This document shows, piece after piece, positions 37,822 through 48,377 of a stretch of 64,000 bases of DNA; within the stretch, counting starts at the first letter, position 1, and each line of letters opens with the position of its first letter. The notes under the pieces were generated by a model. That model worked only from the letters and a program-made list of their open reading frames with translations, made no database searches and was not told where the DNA came from. Origin of the DNA: Comamonas phosphati. Lineage in GTDB: Bacteria; Pseudomonadota; Gammaproteobacteria; Burkholderiales; Burkholderiaceae_C. The stretch lies in contig NZ_BMEU01000009.1 of NCBI RefSeq assembly GCF_014637085.1, forward strand, positions 62,001 to 126,000, read 5' to 3'. The translations under genes were made by a program, and so were the position numbers.

Positions 37822-38676
37822 TCAATTTCCTCCAAACACCGGCTTTTGCTTGGCGACGAAGGCGTGGTAGGCACGCGAGAAGTCCTCGGTCAACATGCAC
37901 AGGGCCTGGGCCTGGGCTTCGGCCTCTATGGCCTGCTCCACGGTCATGGCCCATTCCTGGTGCAGCATGGTCTTGGTGATGCCGTTGGCAAACGTGGGGC
38001 CGGCGGCCAGGTCGGCAGCGAGCTTCTGGGCCTGCTCCAGCAGGGCCTCGGGTTCGCACAGGCGGTTGAAGAAGCCCCAGCGCTCGCCCTCCTCGCCGCC
38101 CAGGCTGCGGCCCGTGTAGAGCAGCTCGCTGGCGCGGCCCTGGCCGATGATGCGCGGCAGGATGGCGCAAGCGCCCATGTCGCAGCCCGCCAGGCCCACG
38201 CGGTTGAAGAGAAAGGCCGTCTTGCTGCGCGCCGTGCCCAGGCGCATGTCCGAGGCCATGGCCATGATGGCGCCGGCACCGGCGCAGACGCCGTCCACGG
38301 CCGCGATGATGGGCTGGGGGCAGGCACGCATGGTCTTGACCAGCTCGCCCGTCATGCGCGTGAACATCAGCAGCTCGGGCACCTTGAGCTGCACCAGCGG
38401 GCCGATGATTTCGTGCACATCGCCACCCGAGCAGAAATTGCCGCCCGCGCCCACCAGCACCACGGCCTTCACGTCCTGCGCCCACTTGAGCCTGTGGAAC
38501 AGGTCGCGCAGCTCGGCGTAGGAGTCGAAGGTCAGCGGGTTCTTGCGCTCGGCGCGGTTGAGCGTGATCGTGGCCACGCCGTCCGTCACCTGCCACAGGA
38601 AATGCCGGGCCTGGTAGCCAGCCAGCTGCTGGTGGTTGCCCGCCACCAGGGCGGGATCGATTGCGTATTCACTCAT
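37822..38676 (-). CDS. Enoyl-CoA hydratase/isomerase-family protein
   Basis: The 284-residue crotonase-fold enzyme has [18 protein letters not shown], the oxyanion-hole strand [41 protein letters not shown] and [24 protein letters not shown]. Within the operon it would hydrate or isomerise ring-derived enoyl-CoA esters. The ATG at 38676 has GGAG correctly spaced; an ATG four codons upstream overlaps the SDR gene stop. It lies between the SDR and acyl-CoA dehydrogenase genes with spacings of about a dozen bases and one base. Confidence 0.93.
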   Translation of the reverse strand: MSEYAIDPALVAGNHQQLAGYQARHFLWQVTDGVATITLNRAERKNPLTFDSYAELRDLFHRLKWAQDVKAVVLVGAGGNFCSGGDVHEIIGPLVQLKVPELLMFTRMTGELVKTMRACPQPIIAAVDGVCAGAGAIMAMASDMRLGTARSKTAFLFNRVGLAGCDMGACAILPRIIGQGRASELLYTGRSLGGEEGERWGFFNRLCEPEALLEQAQKLAADLAAGPTFANGITKTMLHQEWAMTVEQAIEAEAQAQALCMLTEDFSRAYHAFVAKQKPVFGGN

Positions 38677-38688
38677 TGAGGTCTCCAT

Positions 38689-39459
38689 TCACATCACTTC
38701 GCCGCCAGCGACGGCAATGGCTTGGCCTGTCACGGCACCGGCGCCCGGGCCGCAGAGCCAGAGCACGGCATCAGCCACTTCCCGCGGCTGCACCAGCCGG
38801 CCCTGGGGGTTGCCCCTGACGAACTCGGCCATGGCCTGCTCGGGCGTGCGGCCGGTCTTGGCCACCACGCGCGCAATGCTTTCGCGCACGATCTCGGTTT
38901 CGGTATAGCCGGGGCAGACGGCATTGACGGTGACGCCCTTGCTCGCGAACTCCAGCGCCAGCGCGCGCGTGAGGCCCACCACGCCGTGCTTGGCCGCGCA
39001 ATAGGCCGCGACGTAGGCGTAGCCCTTGAGCCCTGCGGTGCTGGCCACGTTGACGATGCGCCCGTAGCCGCGCTCCACCATGGCGGGCAGCACCTGCTGC
39101 ATGCACAGCATGGCGCCCGTGAGGTTGACGGCCAGCATGTTCTGCCATAGCGCCGCATCCATCTTCAGAAACGGTGCGCTCTGCGCCTGGCCTGCGTTGT
39201 TGACCAGAATATTAATAGCACCCAGCGCAGATGCTGCCTGGGAAAAAGCGGTTTTCACCTCGGATTCACTGGACACATCGGCCAGCTCCATGCGGCATTG
39301 GCCGGGGAATTCGTCCACCAATTTCTGCAGCGGCTCGGCCCTGCGCCCCAGCACCGTGACCCTGGCGCCGCGCGCCAGCAACTGCCGCGCAATGGCCTCG
39401 CCGATGCCCTGGCCCGCGCCCGTCACCAGCGCGTGTTGATTGTTCAAATCGCCTGTCAT
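38689..39459 (-). CDS. SDR-family hydroxyacyl-CoA dehydrogenase of the 2-aminobenzoate pathway
   Basis: The 256-residue classical short-chain dehydrogenase has the cofactor motif ALVTGAGQGIGEAIARQLL, ILVNNAGQAQSAPF, catalytic serine in IVNVASTAGLKG, the YxxxK pair in YVAAYCAAKHGVVGL and the NAVCPGYTETE loop. In this operon the likely job is oxidation of a 3-hydroxyacyl-CoA or a ring hydroxyl. It lies downstream of the monooxygenase gene, from which it is separated by repeat copy 5, and directly upstream of the hydratase gene. Confidence 0.93.
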   Translation of the reverse strand: MTGDLNNQHALVTGAGQGIGEAIARQLLARGARVTVLGRRAEPLQKLVDEFPGQCRMELADVSSESEVKTAFSQAASALGAINILVNNAGQAQSAPFLKMDAALWQNMLAVNLTGAMLCMQQVLPAMVERGYGRIVNVASTAGLKGYAYVAAYCAAKHGVVGLTRALALEFASKGVTVNAVCPGYTETEIVRESIARVVAKTGRTPEQAMAEFVRGNPQGRLVQPREVADAVLWLCGPGAGAVTGQAIAVAGGEVM

Positions 39460-39504
39460 TCAGTTCCCCAAAGCGCTGCGCGCCACCCATAGCCCACGAA
39501 ACTG

Positions 39505-39621
39505 GCCCGACCCAAACCAGGGCAGCCGAGCAAGGGCCGCCCCGCAGCGAGGGCTGCGTCCCCCTCCCCTAGCGCGCAGCGCGTAGAGAAAGGGGGAAGG
39601 CGCGAAGCGACTCAGGGGGTG
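39505..39621 (-). repeat. Gene-3'-end dispersed repeat, copy 5 (long form)
   Basis: On the minus strand it begins a few bases after the monooxygenase stop codon with CACCCCCTGAGTCGCTTCGC. It passes a longer hairpin core (TACGCGCTGCGCGCTAGGGG) and ends with GCGGGGCGGCCCTTGCTCGG. It lies inside the 2-aminobenzoate operon. Confidence 0.85.
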
Positions 39622-39623
39622 TT

Positions 39624-41927
<2,304 letters not shown>

Positions 41928-41967
41928 GGCCAGTATTCGTGCTCGAAAAATTGCTTTATGCTTAAAT

Positions 41968-41983
41968 TATTCATGCATGAATA
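41968..41983. promoter_or_regulatory. Perfect palindromic operator between the monooxygenase and MarR genes
   Basis: TATTCATGCATGAATA is a perfect 16-bp palindrome, extended by imperfect A+T-rich arms, in the 119-bp spacer between the divergent operon and the MarR gene. Size, symmetry and position fit a MarR dimer site that controls both directions. Confidence 0.75.
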
Positions 41984-42046
41984 TTTCACTAGAATAGGAA
42001 CTAACCCTGAACCCATGTCCGCCGTGCGCCTGCACGATGCACACCT

Positions 42047-42622
42047 ATGGCAGCCAAAGACAACACTCCCGCCGTCGCGGCCACGGACCTGCCCGGCCGC
42101 GAGGCCGGCCTCTCGCATGACGACCACCAGGCCGTGCGCCTGTGGCTGCGCCTGCTGACCTGCAGCACGCAGATCGAGCAGGTCATACGCACCCAGCTGC
42201 GCACCCAGTTCGGCACTACTTTGCCGCGCTTCGACTACCTGGCCCAGCTCAGCCGCTTTCCGCAGGGGCTGCGCATGAAGACGCTGTCCGAATACCTGAT
42301 GGTGACCGGCGGCAATGTGACGGGCCTGACCGACCAGCTCGTGGCCGAAGGCTGGGTGGAGCGCATCGTCGACAACGAGGACCGCCGCTCCATGATCGTG
42401 CGCATGACGCGCAGCGGCAACAAGCAGTTCGGCGCCATGGCCGAGGCGCACGAACAATGGCTGGAGCAGTTGCTGCTGCCCCTGGGCCAGCCGCAGGTGC
42501 GCGAGCTTTATGACCAGTTGGGACTGCTGCGCCAGGTGCTCTCGGACGCAAATGGCAAAATGCCCCAGGAAAGCAGCGCATATAAGCCCATCGAGGCCGG
42601 ACCGCGCCAGCGCTTTTCATAG
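42047..42622 (+). CDS. MarR-family regulator of the 2-aminobenzoate operon
   Basis: The 191-residue protein has a MarR winged helix: LRTQFGTTLPRFDYLAQLSRFPQGLRMKTLSEYLMVTGGNVTGLTDQLVAEGWVERI with the wing DNEDRRSMIVRMTRSGNKQF. MarR repressors of aromatic CoA pathways are typically released by the aroyl-CoA thioester. This gene is divergent from the pathway operon and shares a perfect palindrome with it, so 2-aminobenzoyl-CoA is the expected ligand (inference). The C-terminal tail (QESSAYKPIEAGPRQRFS) is longer than usual. Confidence 0.93.
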   Translation: MAAKDNTPAVAATDLPGREAGLSHDDHQAVRLWLRLLTCSTQIEQVIRTQLRTQFGTTLPRFDYLAQLSRFPQGLRMKTLSEYLMVTGGNVTGLTDQLVAEGWVERIVDNEDRRSMIVRMTRSGNKQFGAMAEAHEQWLEQLLLPLGQPQVRELYDQLGLLRQVLSDANGKMPQESSAYKPIEAGPRQRFS

Positions 42623-42654
42623 AGAATCCTCCAACATCGTCCTGTGCGGCGAGA

Positions 42655-42703
42655 AGAGCGTGTTGACGATCTCTTCGGCGCGTAGAGATCGTCAACACGC
42701 TCT
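42655..42703. repeat. Perfect 20-bp inverted repeat upstream of the 144-residue orphan gene
   Basis: AGAGCGTGTTGACGATCTCT (42655-42674) and its exact complement (42684-42703) flank a 9-nt loop. There is no T-run on either side, so it is not a standard terminator. It ends 14 bases before the ATG of the next gene and would place a very stable hairpin in its leader. Confidence 0.85.
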
Positions 42704-42717
42704 GGGGAGCACAGGTC

Positions 42718-43152
42718 ATGGATTCACAACATCTGCGGTATCAGCTCAAGGCCGGGCACTACTACCTCTATGACATGCGTGACGAGCCGAGTGCCGTCAC
42801 GGGGGAGCGGCGCTTCAGGCTCAAGACGGAGCTGGTGGCCATTGCCTTCGACCTGGCCACGGGCCAGGTCTGCCAGCACGGCCATCCGACGCGCATCCAT
42901 GCCTGGGCGCTGGGCGTGCGGCGCAAGCTGCGCACCGCCGGCGATTGGGATGGCGCCGACAGCCTGATCGTGGTTTCCGGCCCCCTGCCCGAGGACGAGA
43001 TCAACAAGTGCCTGCGCATACGCGGCTATTGCCGCTGGATGTTCCAGCGGCTGGCCAGCCTGCCCCACGGCAAGCTGCACACGCAGCACCAGGGCCGTTC
43101 CGCCTGGCAACGCGCCCATGGCGATGCGGCAAGACAGCGCCGGGCCGCCTAG
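42718..43152 (+). CDS. Uncharacterised 144-residue protein
   Basis: I do not recognise this protein. It is soluble, without signal peptide or membrane segment. It has a beta-rich start (HYYLYDMRDEPS, RRFRLKTELVAIAFDLATGQVC), a basic middle (WALGVRRKLRTAGDW) and a strongly basic C-terminus (GRSAWQRAHGDAARQRRAA) that could bind nucleic acid. Histidines are frequent. The ATG at 42718 lies 14 bases after a perfect 20-bp hairpin, with GGGGAG between. G+C and codon use resemble the neighbours. It sits between the MarR gene and a convergent universal stress protein gene. Confidence 0.7.
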   Translation: MDSQHLRYQLKAGHYYLYDMRDEPSAVTGERRFRLKTELVAIAFDLATGQVCQHGHPTRIHAWALGVRRKLRTAGDWDGADSLIVVSGPLPEDEINKCLRIRGYCRWMFQRLASLPHGKLHTQHQGRSAWQRAHGDAARQRRAA

Positions 43153-43208
43153 AAAACGATCAGAACGACTGCAAACGCTTTATTGGCCGGCGCTGGCCGC
43201 CATCGAAA

Positions 43209-43721
43209 CTAGGCCAGAGTCTTCGTGCTGTCGGGGTCTTCCGCCGCGCTGTCCTGTTCCGGCGCCTCGTCGGGGTCGGCCATCTCGGGCATTTCCGGCA
43301 GCTTGACGATGGTGACCGGCAGGCGGCTGTGCCGCGCCACCTCGCGCGAGACCGAGCCGATCAGGATGCTGCCCAGCGCGGTCTGCCCCGTGGCGCCGAT
43401 CAGGATGTGGTCGCACTCCGTGCTTTCCGCGATGTCGATCAAGGTGCTCGATGCCTCGCCCAGGCTGATCTCCACCTCGTAGGGCAGGTTTGCCGCCTTG
43501 AGCAGCTCCTGAGCCGCCGCCACCAGATCCATGCCGGCCTCGATGCTGGCATTGGCGATCAGGTCCGAATCCTGGGTCGCCAGCTCCAGCAGCGTGGCTT
43601 CCTTCTGCACATGGGCGATGACGAAGTGCGCCTTCAGCCCGTGCTCCACCAGGCGGATGCCGTGCCGCACCGCTTCCAGAGACGCCTGAGAGCCGTCGAC
43701 GGCGATCATGATCTTGAGCAT
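43209..43721 (-). CDS. Universal stress protein (UspA family)
   Basis: The 170-residue cytosolic protein has the UspA fold: KIMIAVDGSQASLEAVRHGIRLVE at the start and the ATP-binding motif ILIGATGQTALGSILIGSVSREVARHSRLPVTIVK (G-2x-G-9x-G-S). That motif suggests the ATP-binding subclass. An acidic, proline-rich tail of about 25 residues (EMPEMADPDEAPEQDSAAED) follows the domain and is unusual. It stands alone between the convergent orphan gene and the divergent tgt gene. Confidence 0.94.
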   Translation of the reverse strand: MLKIMIAVDGSQASLEAVRHGIRLVEHGLKAHFVIAHVQKEATLLELATQDSDLIANASIEAGMDLVAAAQELLKAANLPYEVEISLGEASSTLIDIAESTECDHILIGATGQTALGSILIGSVSREVARHSRLPVTIVKLPEMPEMADPDEAPEQDSAAEDPDSTKTLA

Positions 43722-43758
43722 TGAAAACCCCTTTCATCTGGCGGTTCCTGCAGTGTAG

Positions 43759-45018
<1,260 letters not shown>

Positions 45019-45263
45019 GGCCAAGCCGTTGAAGGAGAGGGATGTCTGGCCGAGCCCCCCTCTCCGGAAGAATCTGTGCAGACAGATACTGAGCAAAGCT
45101 GCCCCCACCGCAAACCACAGCCCATACGCCTTCTGATGCAGGCCGGCTCTTCACTGTTGAAACCGTTGCGCTTTTGACAATCGCCCAAATGGCTGATGCT
45201 TTCGTGCTGGAGCTCCGCTAGCATGTAACTTGTTGTTTCGAATTAAACACAAGGAAACACGCG

Positions 45264-47387
45264 ATGCGCATATCCACACGTCCCTTGGCATTCACGCTGA
45301 CAAGCATCTGCATTGCCACTCTGGCCGCCTGCGGCGGCGGAGGCGGCAGCAACAATGACACTGCAGCCAAAGATACGACGGTGAAAACCTTCAACATCGG
45401 CGGCGCAGCCTTCGTAGGCGCCACGGTGTCGATTACAGATGCGACCGGCAAAGTGGTCGGTTCCTGCGGCCCCGTGGGCGACGATGGCAAATGCGACATC
45501 ACCATTCCCGCGTCCGCCAACGTCAAGGCGCCTCTCGTCATCGTTGCCAGCCGTACCGTCAATGGAGAGACGGAGCGCCTGGTGAGCATGCTCGGCGGCG
45601 CAGCCAGCACGGAGGTCAAGGTCACGCCTGTCACCACGCTGATTGCGGCGCTGCTCAGCCCCTCCGGCAATCCAGCCAATCTGGCATCCGAAGTTGCCGC
45701 GGGAACGGCAGCCGTGACACCTGCGGCCATTCAAACACAGGCGGACAAAATTCAAGCCATTCTGGCTCCGCTGCTGGACACAGTCGGCGTCAAAGGCGAA
45801 AACCCGCTCACAGGCGGCTTCACCCCGGACGGCAAAGGCTATGACCGGCTGTTGGACTCGCTGCTGGTCACCATCACACCCGCCACGGCAAGCACCAGCA
45901 ACATCGAGGTGGCGGTGCGCGGAGCAAGCGACGGGCAACCCAACGTAGTCCAGTTCACGAGCAAGGACAGCGCGCCGCCTGCGCTGCAGCCAGTTGCCCC
46001 GGCCGCCCTGCCCAAGGAAGGCGTTGCGGTCAAGATCGCAGCGCTCCTCAAGCAGATGACGGACTGCTACGCATTGCCAATCGACCAGCGTGTGAGCGCC
46101 ACGGTGAATAACGGTACTGCCGTCGGCAACGCCGGCGCAGTGTCCAGCCCGATTTGCAAGGCAATCTTCTCCACGCAAGACCCCGGCACCTACCTCAGCA
46201 ACGGTTTGCGCGTCGGGCGCGATGCCGGCAACAACGGCGCCTTCTCCGGCCTGTTCCGCAGCGGCGCCACGGGCGTGGTGTTCGATATCGGGGCCTATGA
46301 GTTCACCCGAGCCAACGGCGATGTGGTGATTTCCTATCGCACCGTCGATTCGCAGAAGACCGAGTCCTTCGAGCAGATCATCGTACGCGAGGATGGCGAC
46401 GGCAAACTGCGCGCCATCGGCAACCAGTATGCGTATTCCGGCGGCGTGAATGCATTCCAGCAGATACGCCGTTTCCCCACGCTCAATCAATCCAGCTACG
46501 ATTACTACAGCACCGGTTACAGCCTGAACGTGCACAACGAAACGGAGTTGGCCGGCGGACAACGCGCATTCAAGTTCGACCATGTCGAAGTCAATACACC
46601 GAGCGGCAAAACGCTGACACTCTGGCCCGCAGCCGGCTACACCAGCCTGAACTTCAAGCGTGCCAACGGTCAGGTTTCCGGCACCAGCTTCTTGCGGCTA
46701 GCTACGGCCTATGCATCCGGACAAACCAACCTGCCGAATCTCTGGGATATAGAACCCAGCTTGGTCTTTGCTCAGCCCCCGGCAACCGAGGACCAACTGG
46801 CCAGAGCCACCACCCAGGGCGTGTGGACCTTCAAGTACTTCCTGCGCGGCAATACGGGCACCACCCCAGACGCCACGCAAACCTACCGCACCCGGGCCCG
46901 TGCCCTGACCTTGGCCGAACTCAAGCAAAAAAACTTTGCAGAAATCAGCGCCGAGTTCAAGTCGCAAGCCTTCGCAGGCACAGACGTTCCAAGCAACGGA
47001 GCGCTGGCAGGCACAGTGCCCCTGTACTCCATACAGGACGGCGCCCGGCCTGCGCTCATCACCGTGGCTACTGGTGGCAACGCCTGGACAGTACCCGCTG
47101 GCGCCACGCCCCCGACGCGAGTGACCTTGTTCGGCACCCTATGGAACTCCACCACCAATACCCGCCAAGGGTTCGATGATTCAACCCGCGTAGCGCCAAC
47201 GGCACGTTCTACAACCATCTACTGCACGCCATTCATCGGCAGCAGCAGTGCGCCATGCGATGCAAGCAAGCCTGGTGCCTATGGCCCCAACACCTACGCC
47301 TCGGGTCTTCAGCTGACAGGAACCGCTAAGGATGGCCGAGTCTTCGCAGCCCATTACGCCACCTACCAGCTCAACTTGCCTCGATAG
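45264..47387 (+). CDS. Large lipoprotein of unknown function
   Basis: The 707-residue protein has a lipoprotein signal with lipobox LAAC (acylated cysteine 23) followed by a GGGGG tether. A short Ig-like or carboxypeptidase-regulatory-like strand region follows (FVGATVSITDATGKVVGSC). The rest is a long beta-rich part with many aromatic strands (YDYYSTGYSLNVHNETEL, WTFKYFLRGNTGTTPDATQTYRTRARALTL). It has four or more cysteines in its second half. I know no function. AAGGAAA precedes the ATG, and a terminator follows. Its base composition is visibly less G+C-rich than its neighbours, as often seen for cell-surface genes gained by transfer. Confidence 0.88.
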   Translation: MRISTRPLAFTLTSICIATLAACGGGGGSNNDTAAKDTTVKTFNIGGAAFVGATVSITDATGKVVGSCGPVGDDGKCDITIPASANVKAPLVIVASRTVNGETERLVSMLGGAASTEVKVTPVTTLIAALLSPSGNPANLASEVAAGTAAVTPAAIQTQADKIQAILAPLLDTVGVKGENPLTGGFTPDGKGYDRLLDSLLVTITPATASTSNIEVAVRGASDGQPNVVQFTSKDSAPPALQPVAPAALPKEGVAVKIAALLKQMTDCYALPIDQRVSATVNNGTAVGNAGAVSSPICKAIFSTQDPGTYLSNGLRVGRDAGNNGAFSGLFRSGATGVVFDIGAYEFTRANGDVVISYRTVDSQKTESFEQIIVREDGDGKLRAIGNQYAYSGGVNAFQQIRRFPTLNQSSYDYYSTGYSLNVHNETELAGGQRAFKFDHVEVNTPSGKTLTLWPAAGYTSLNFKRANGQVSGTSFLRLATAYASGQTNLPNLWDIEPSLVFAQPPATEDQLARATTQGVWTFKYFLRGNTGTTPDATQTYRTRARALTLAELKQKNFAEISAEFKSQAFAGTDVPSNGALAGTVPLYSIQDGARPALITVATGGNAWTVPAGATPPTRVTLFGTLWNSTTNTRQGFDDSTRVAPTARSTTIYCTPFIGSSSAPCDASKPGAYGPNTYASGLQLTGTAKDGRVFAAHYATYQLNLPR

Positions 47388-47410
47388 CCAATCCATTTCA
47401 CCCGGAACCA

Positions 47411-47441
47411 GCAAAGCCCACTTGTGTGGGTTTTGCTTTTT
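47411..47441 (+). terminator. Rho-independent terminator after the lipoprotein gene
   Basis: An 11-bp stem (GCAAAGCCCAC/GTGGGTTTTGC with one G-U pair) and a 4-nt loop are followed by TTTTT, starting 24 nt after the stop codon. Confidence 0.85.
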
Positions 47442-47494
47442 GAAGCCAGCACCAAACCCTATACAAGCACTCCGGGCGGCTCGGCCTGGCCCGC

Positions 47495-48201
47495 TCAGAC
47501 ATCGACGGCGGCAAGGCCGGTGCGCACCACCTTGCCGGCCGGTGTGCCGCAGGCATGGCAAAAGCGCGAGAAGGCGCTCTTGCGCGTTTGGCAATGGCCG
47601 CAGTGGTCGAACAGGCTTATGCCGCAGTGCGGGCAGAAGTCGATCTCGGTGTTATTAAGGTCCACGGGACGCTCACAGCCCGGGCACACGCTCTTGGACA
47701 GCCGCCCCAGCGCCACGTCGTAGCTCAGCTCCCCGCGGCGCGGCACCTCGGGCAGAGCCTCCGGCAGCTTCTGCCGCTCCAGATAGCGGTTCAGCGCCAG
47801 GATGGCATAGCGCCCCAGCAGCACCGTGACCACGGTGTAGCGCACATAGCCGCCGTAGTCGGGCAGATAGGACACGAACTCCACGAAGAAGGCAAACAGC
47901 GCGAAGAAGATGAAGCCCCAGACAAAGGCCACCAGGTGCTTTGGTGCTTTCTGGCGAACAGCCAGCCCGCCACCTCCAACGACATACCGCCTGCGGACAG
48001 GAACAGCGGCACGGCGGCGGCCTCCTGCGAGTTGCCTGTGGAAGCCGCGACCGCCATCACCGATGCCACGGGCAGGGCCGAAAGCGCCAGCGAGGTCTCG
48101 CTCTGGGACTGTGCGGAGCCGGCGCCCCACAAGGCGCAAGCCATGCCCATGGCCCACAGGCCATGGCGAAACGTACGGGCCAAGACCGAGGCGTTGATCA
48201 C
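47495..48201 (-). pseudogene. Frameshifted membrane/zinc-ribbon protein gene
   Basis: The 5' part opens at a GTG (48201) with an excellent AGGAG seven bases upstream. It encodes a signal peptide (TFRHGLWAMGMACALWGAGSAQS) and LALSALPVASVMAV up to GWLFARKH. The 3' part, in another frame, encodes HLVAFVWGFIFFALFAFF, a second hydrophobic helix and a C-terminal double zinc ribbon (VCPGCERPV, FCPHCGIS, HCGHCQTRK, FCHACGTPAG), ending at 47495. The frame change falls exactly at an 8-bp tandem duplication (47935-47950). Removing one copy restores one frame reading FARKHLVAFVWG. It is either a true mutation or an assembly error. The 3' part has no start codon of its own nearby. The protein's function is unknown. 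Confidence 0.65.
47935..47950 (-). repeat. 8-bp tandem duplication causing the frameshift
   Basis: GGTGCTTT is repeated exactly twice in tandem on the plus strand (AAAGCACC twice in the gene). The extra 8 bp shift the reading frame of the zinc-ribbon gene. Confidence 0.8.
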
Positions 48202-48377
48202 AAGAGCGCTCCTGTTGTTGATAGGCCGCCGCGCTGTGGCTGCGGTGCGGCGAATCATCGCGTGGCCGCGCCCGGTTCGGGCCAGGATTGCCCAGCTTGG
48301 CTTGCCAGCCCTCCTCGGGCATCGGTTTGCAATACTTTTATGCGCAAGCATCCCTGGGTTCCGCCCCAAAAGGCGTT

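Noticed and set aside
47791-48369. Taking the 193-codon frame as a complete gene
   Set aside because: Its last 50 codons are the wrong-frame shadow of the zinc-ribbon part; its true reading ends at the 8-bp duplication. The ATG at 48369 also lacks the strong ribosome-binding site seen before the GTG at 48201.
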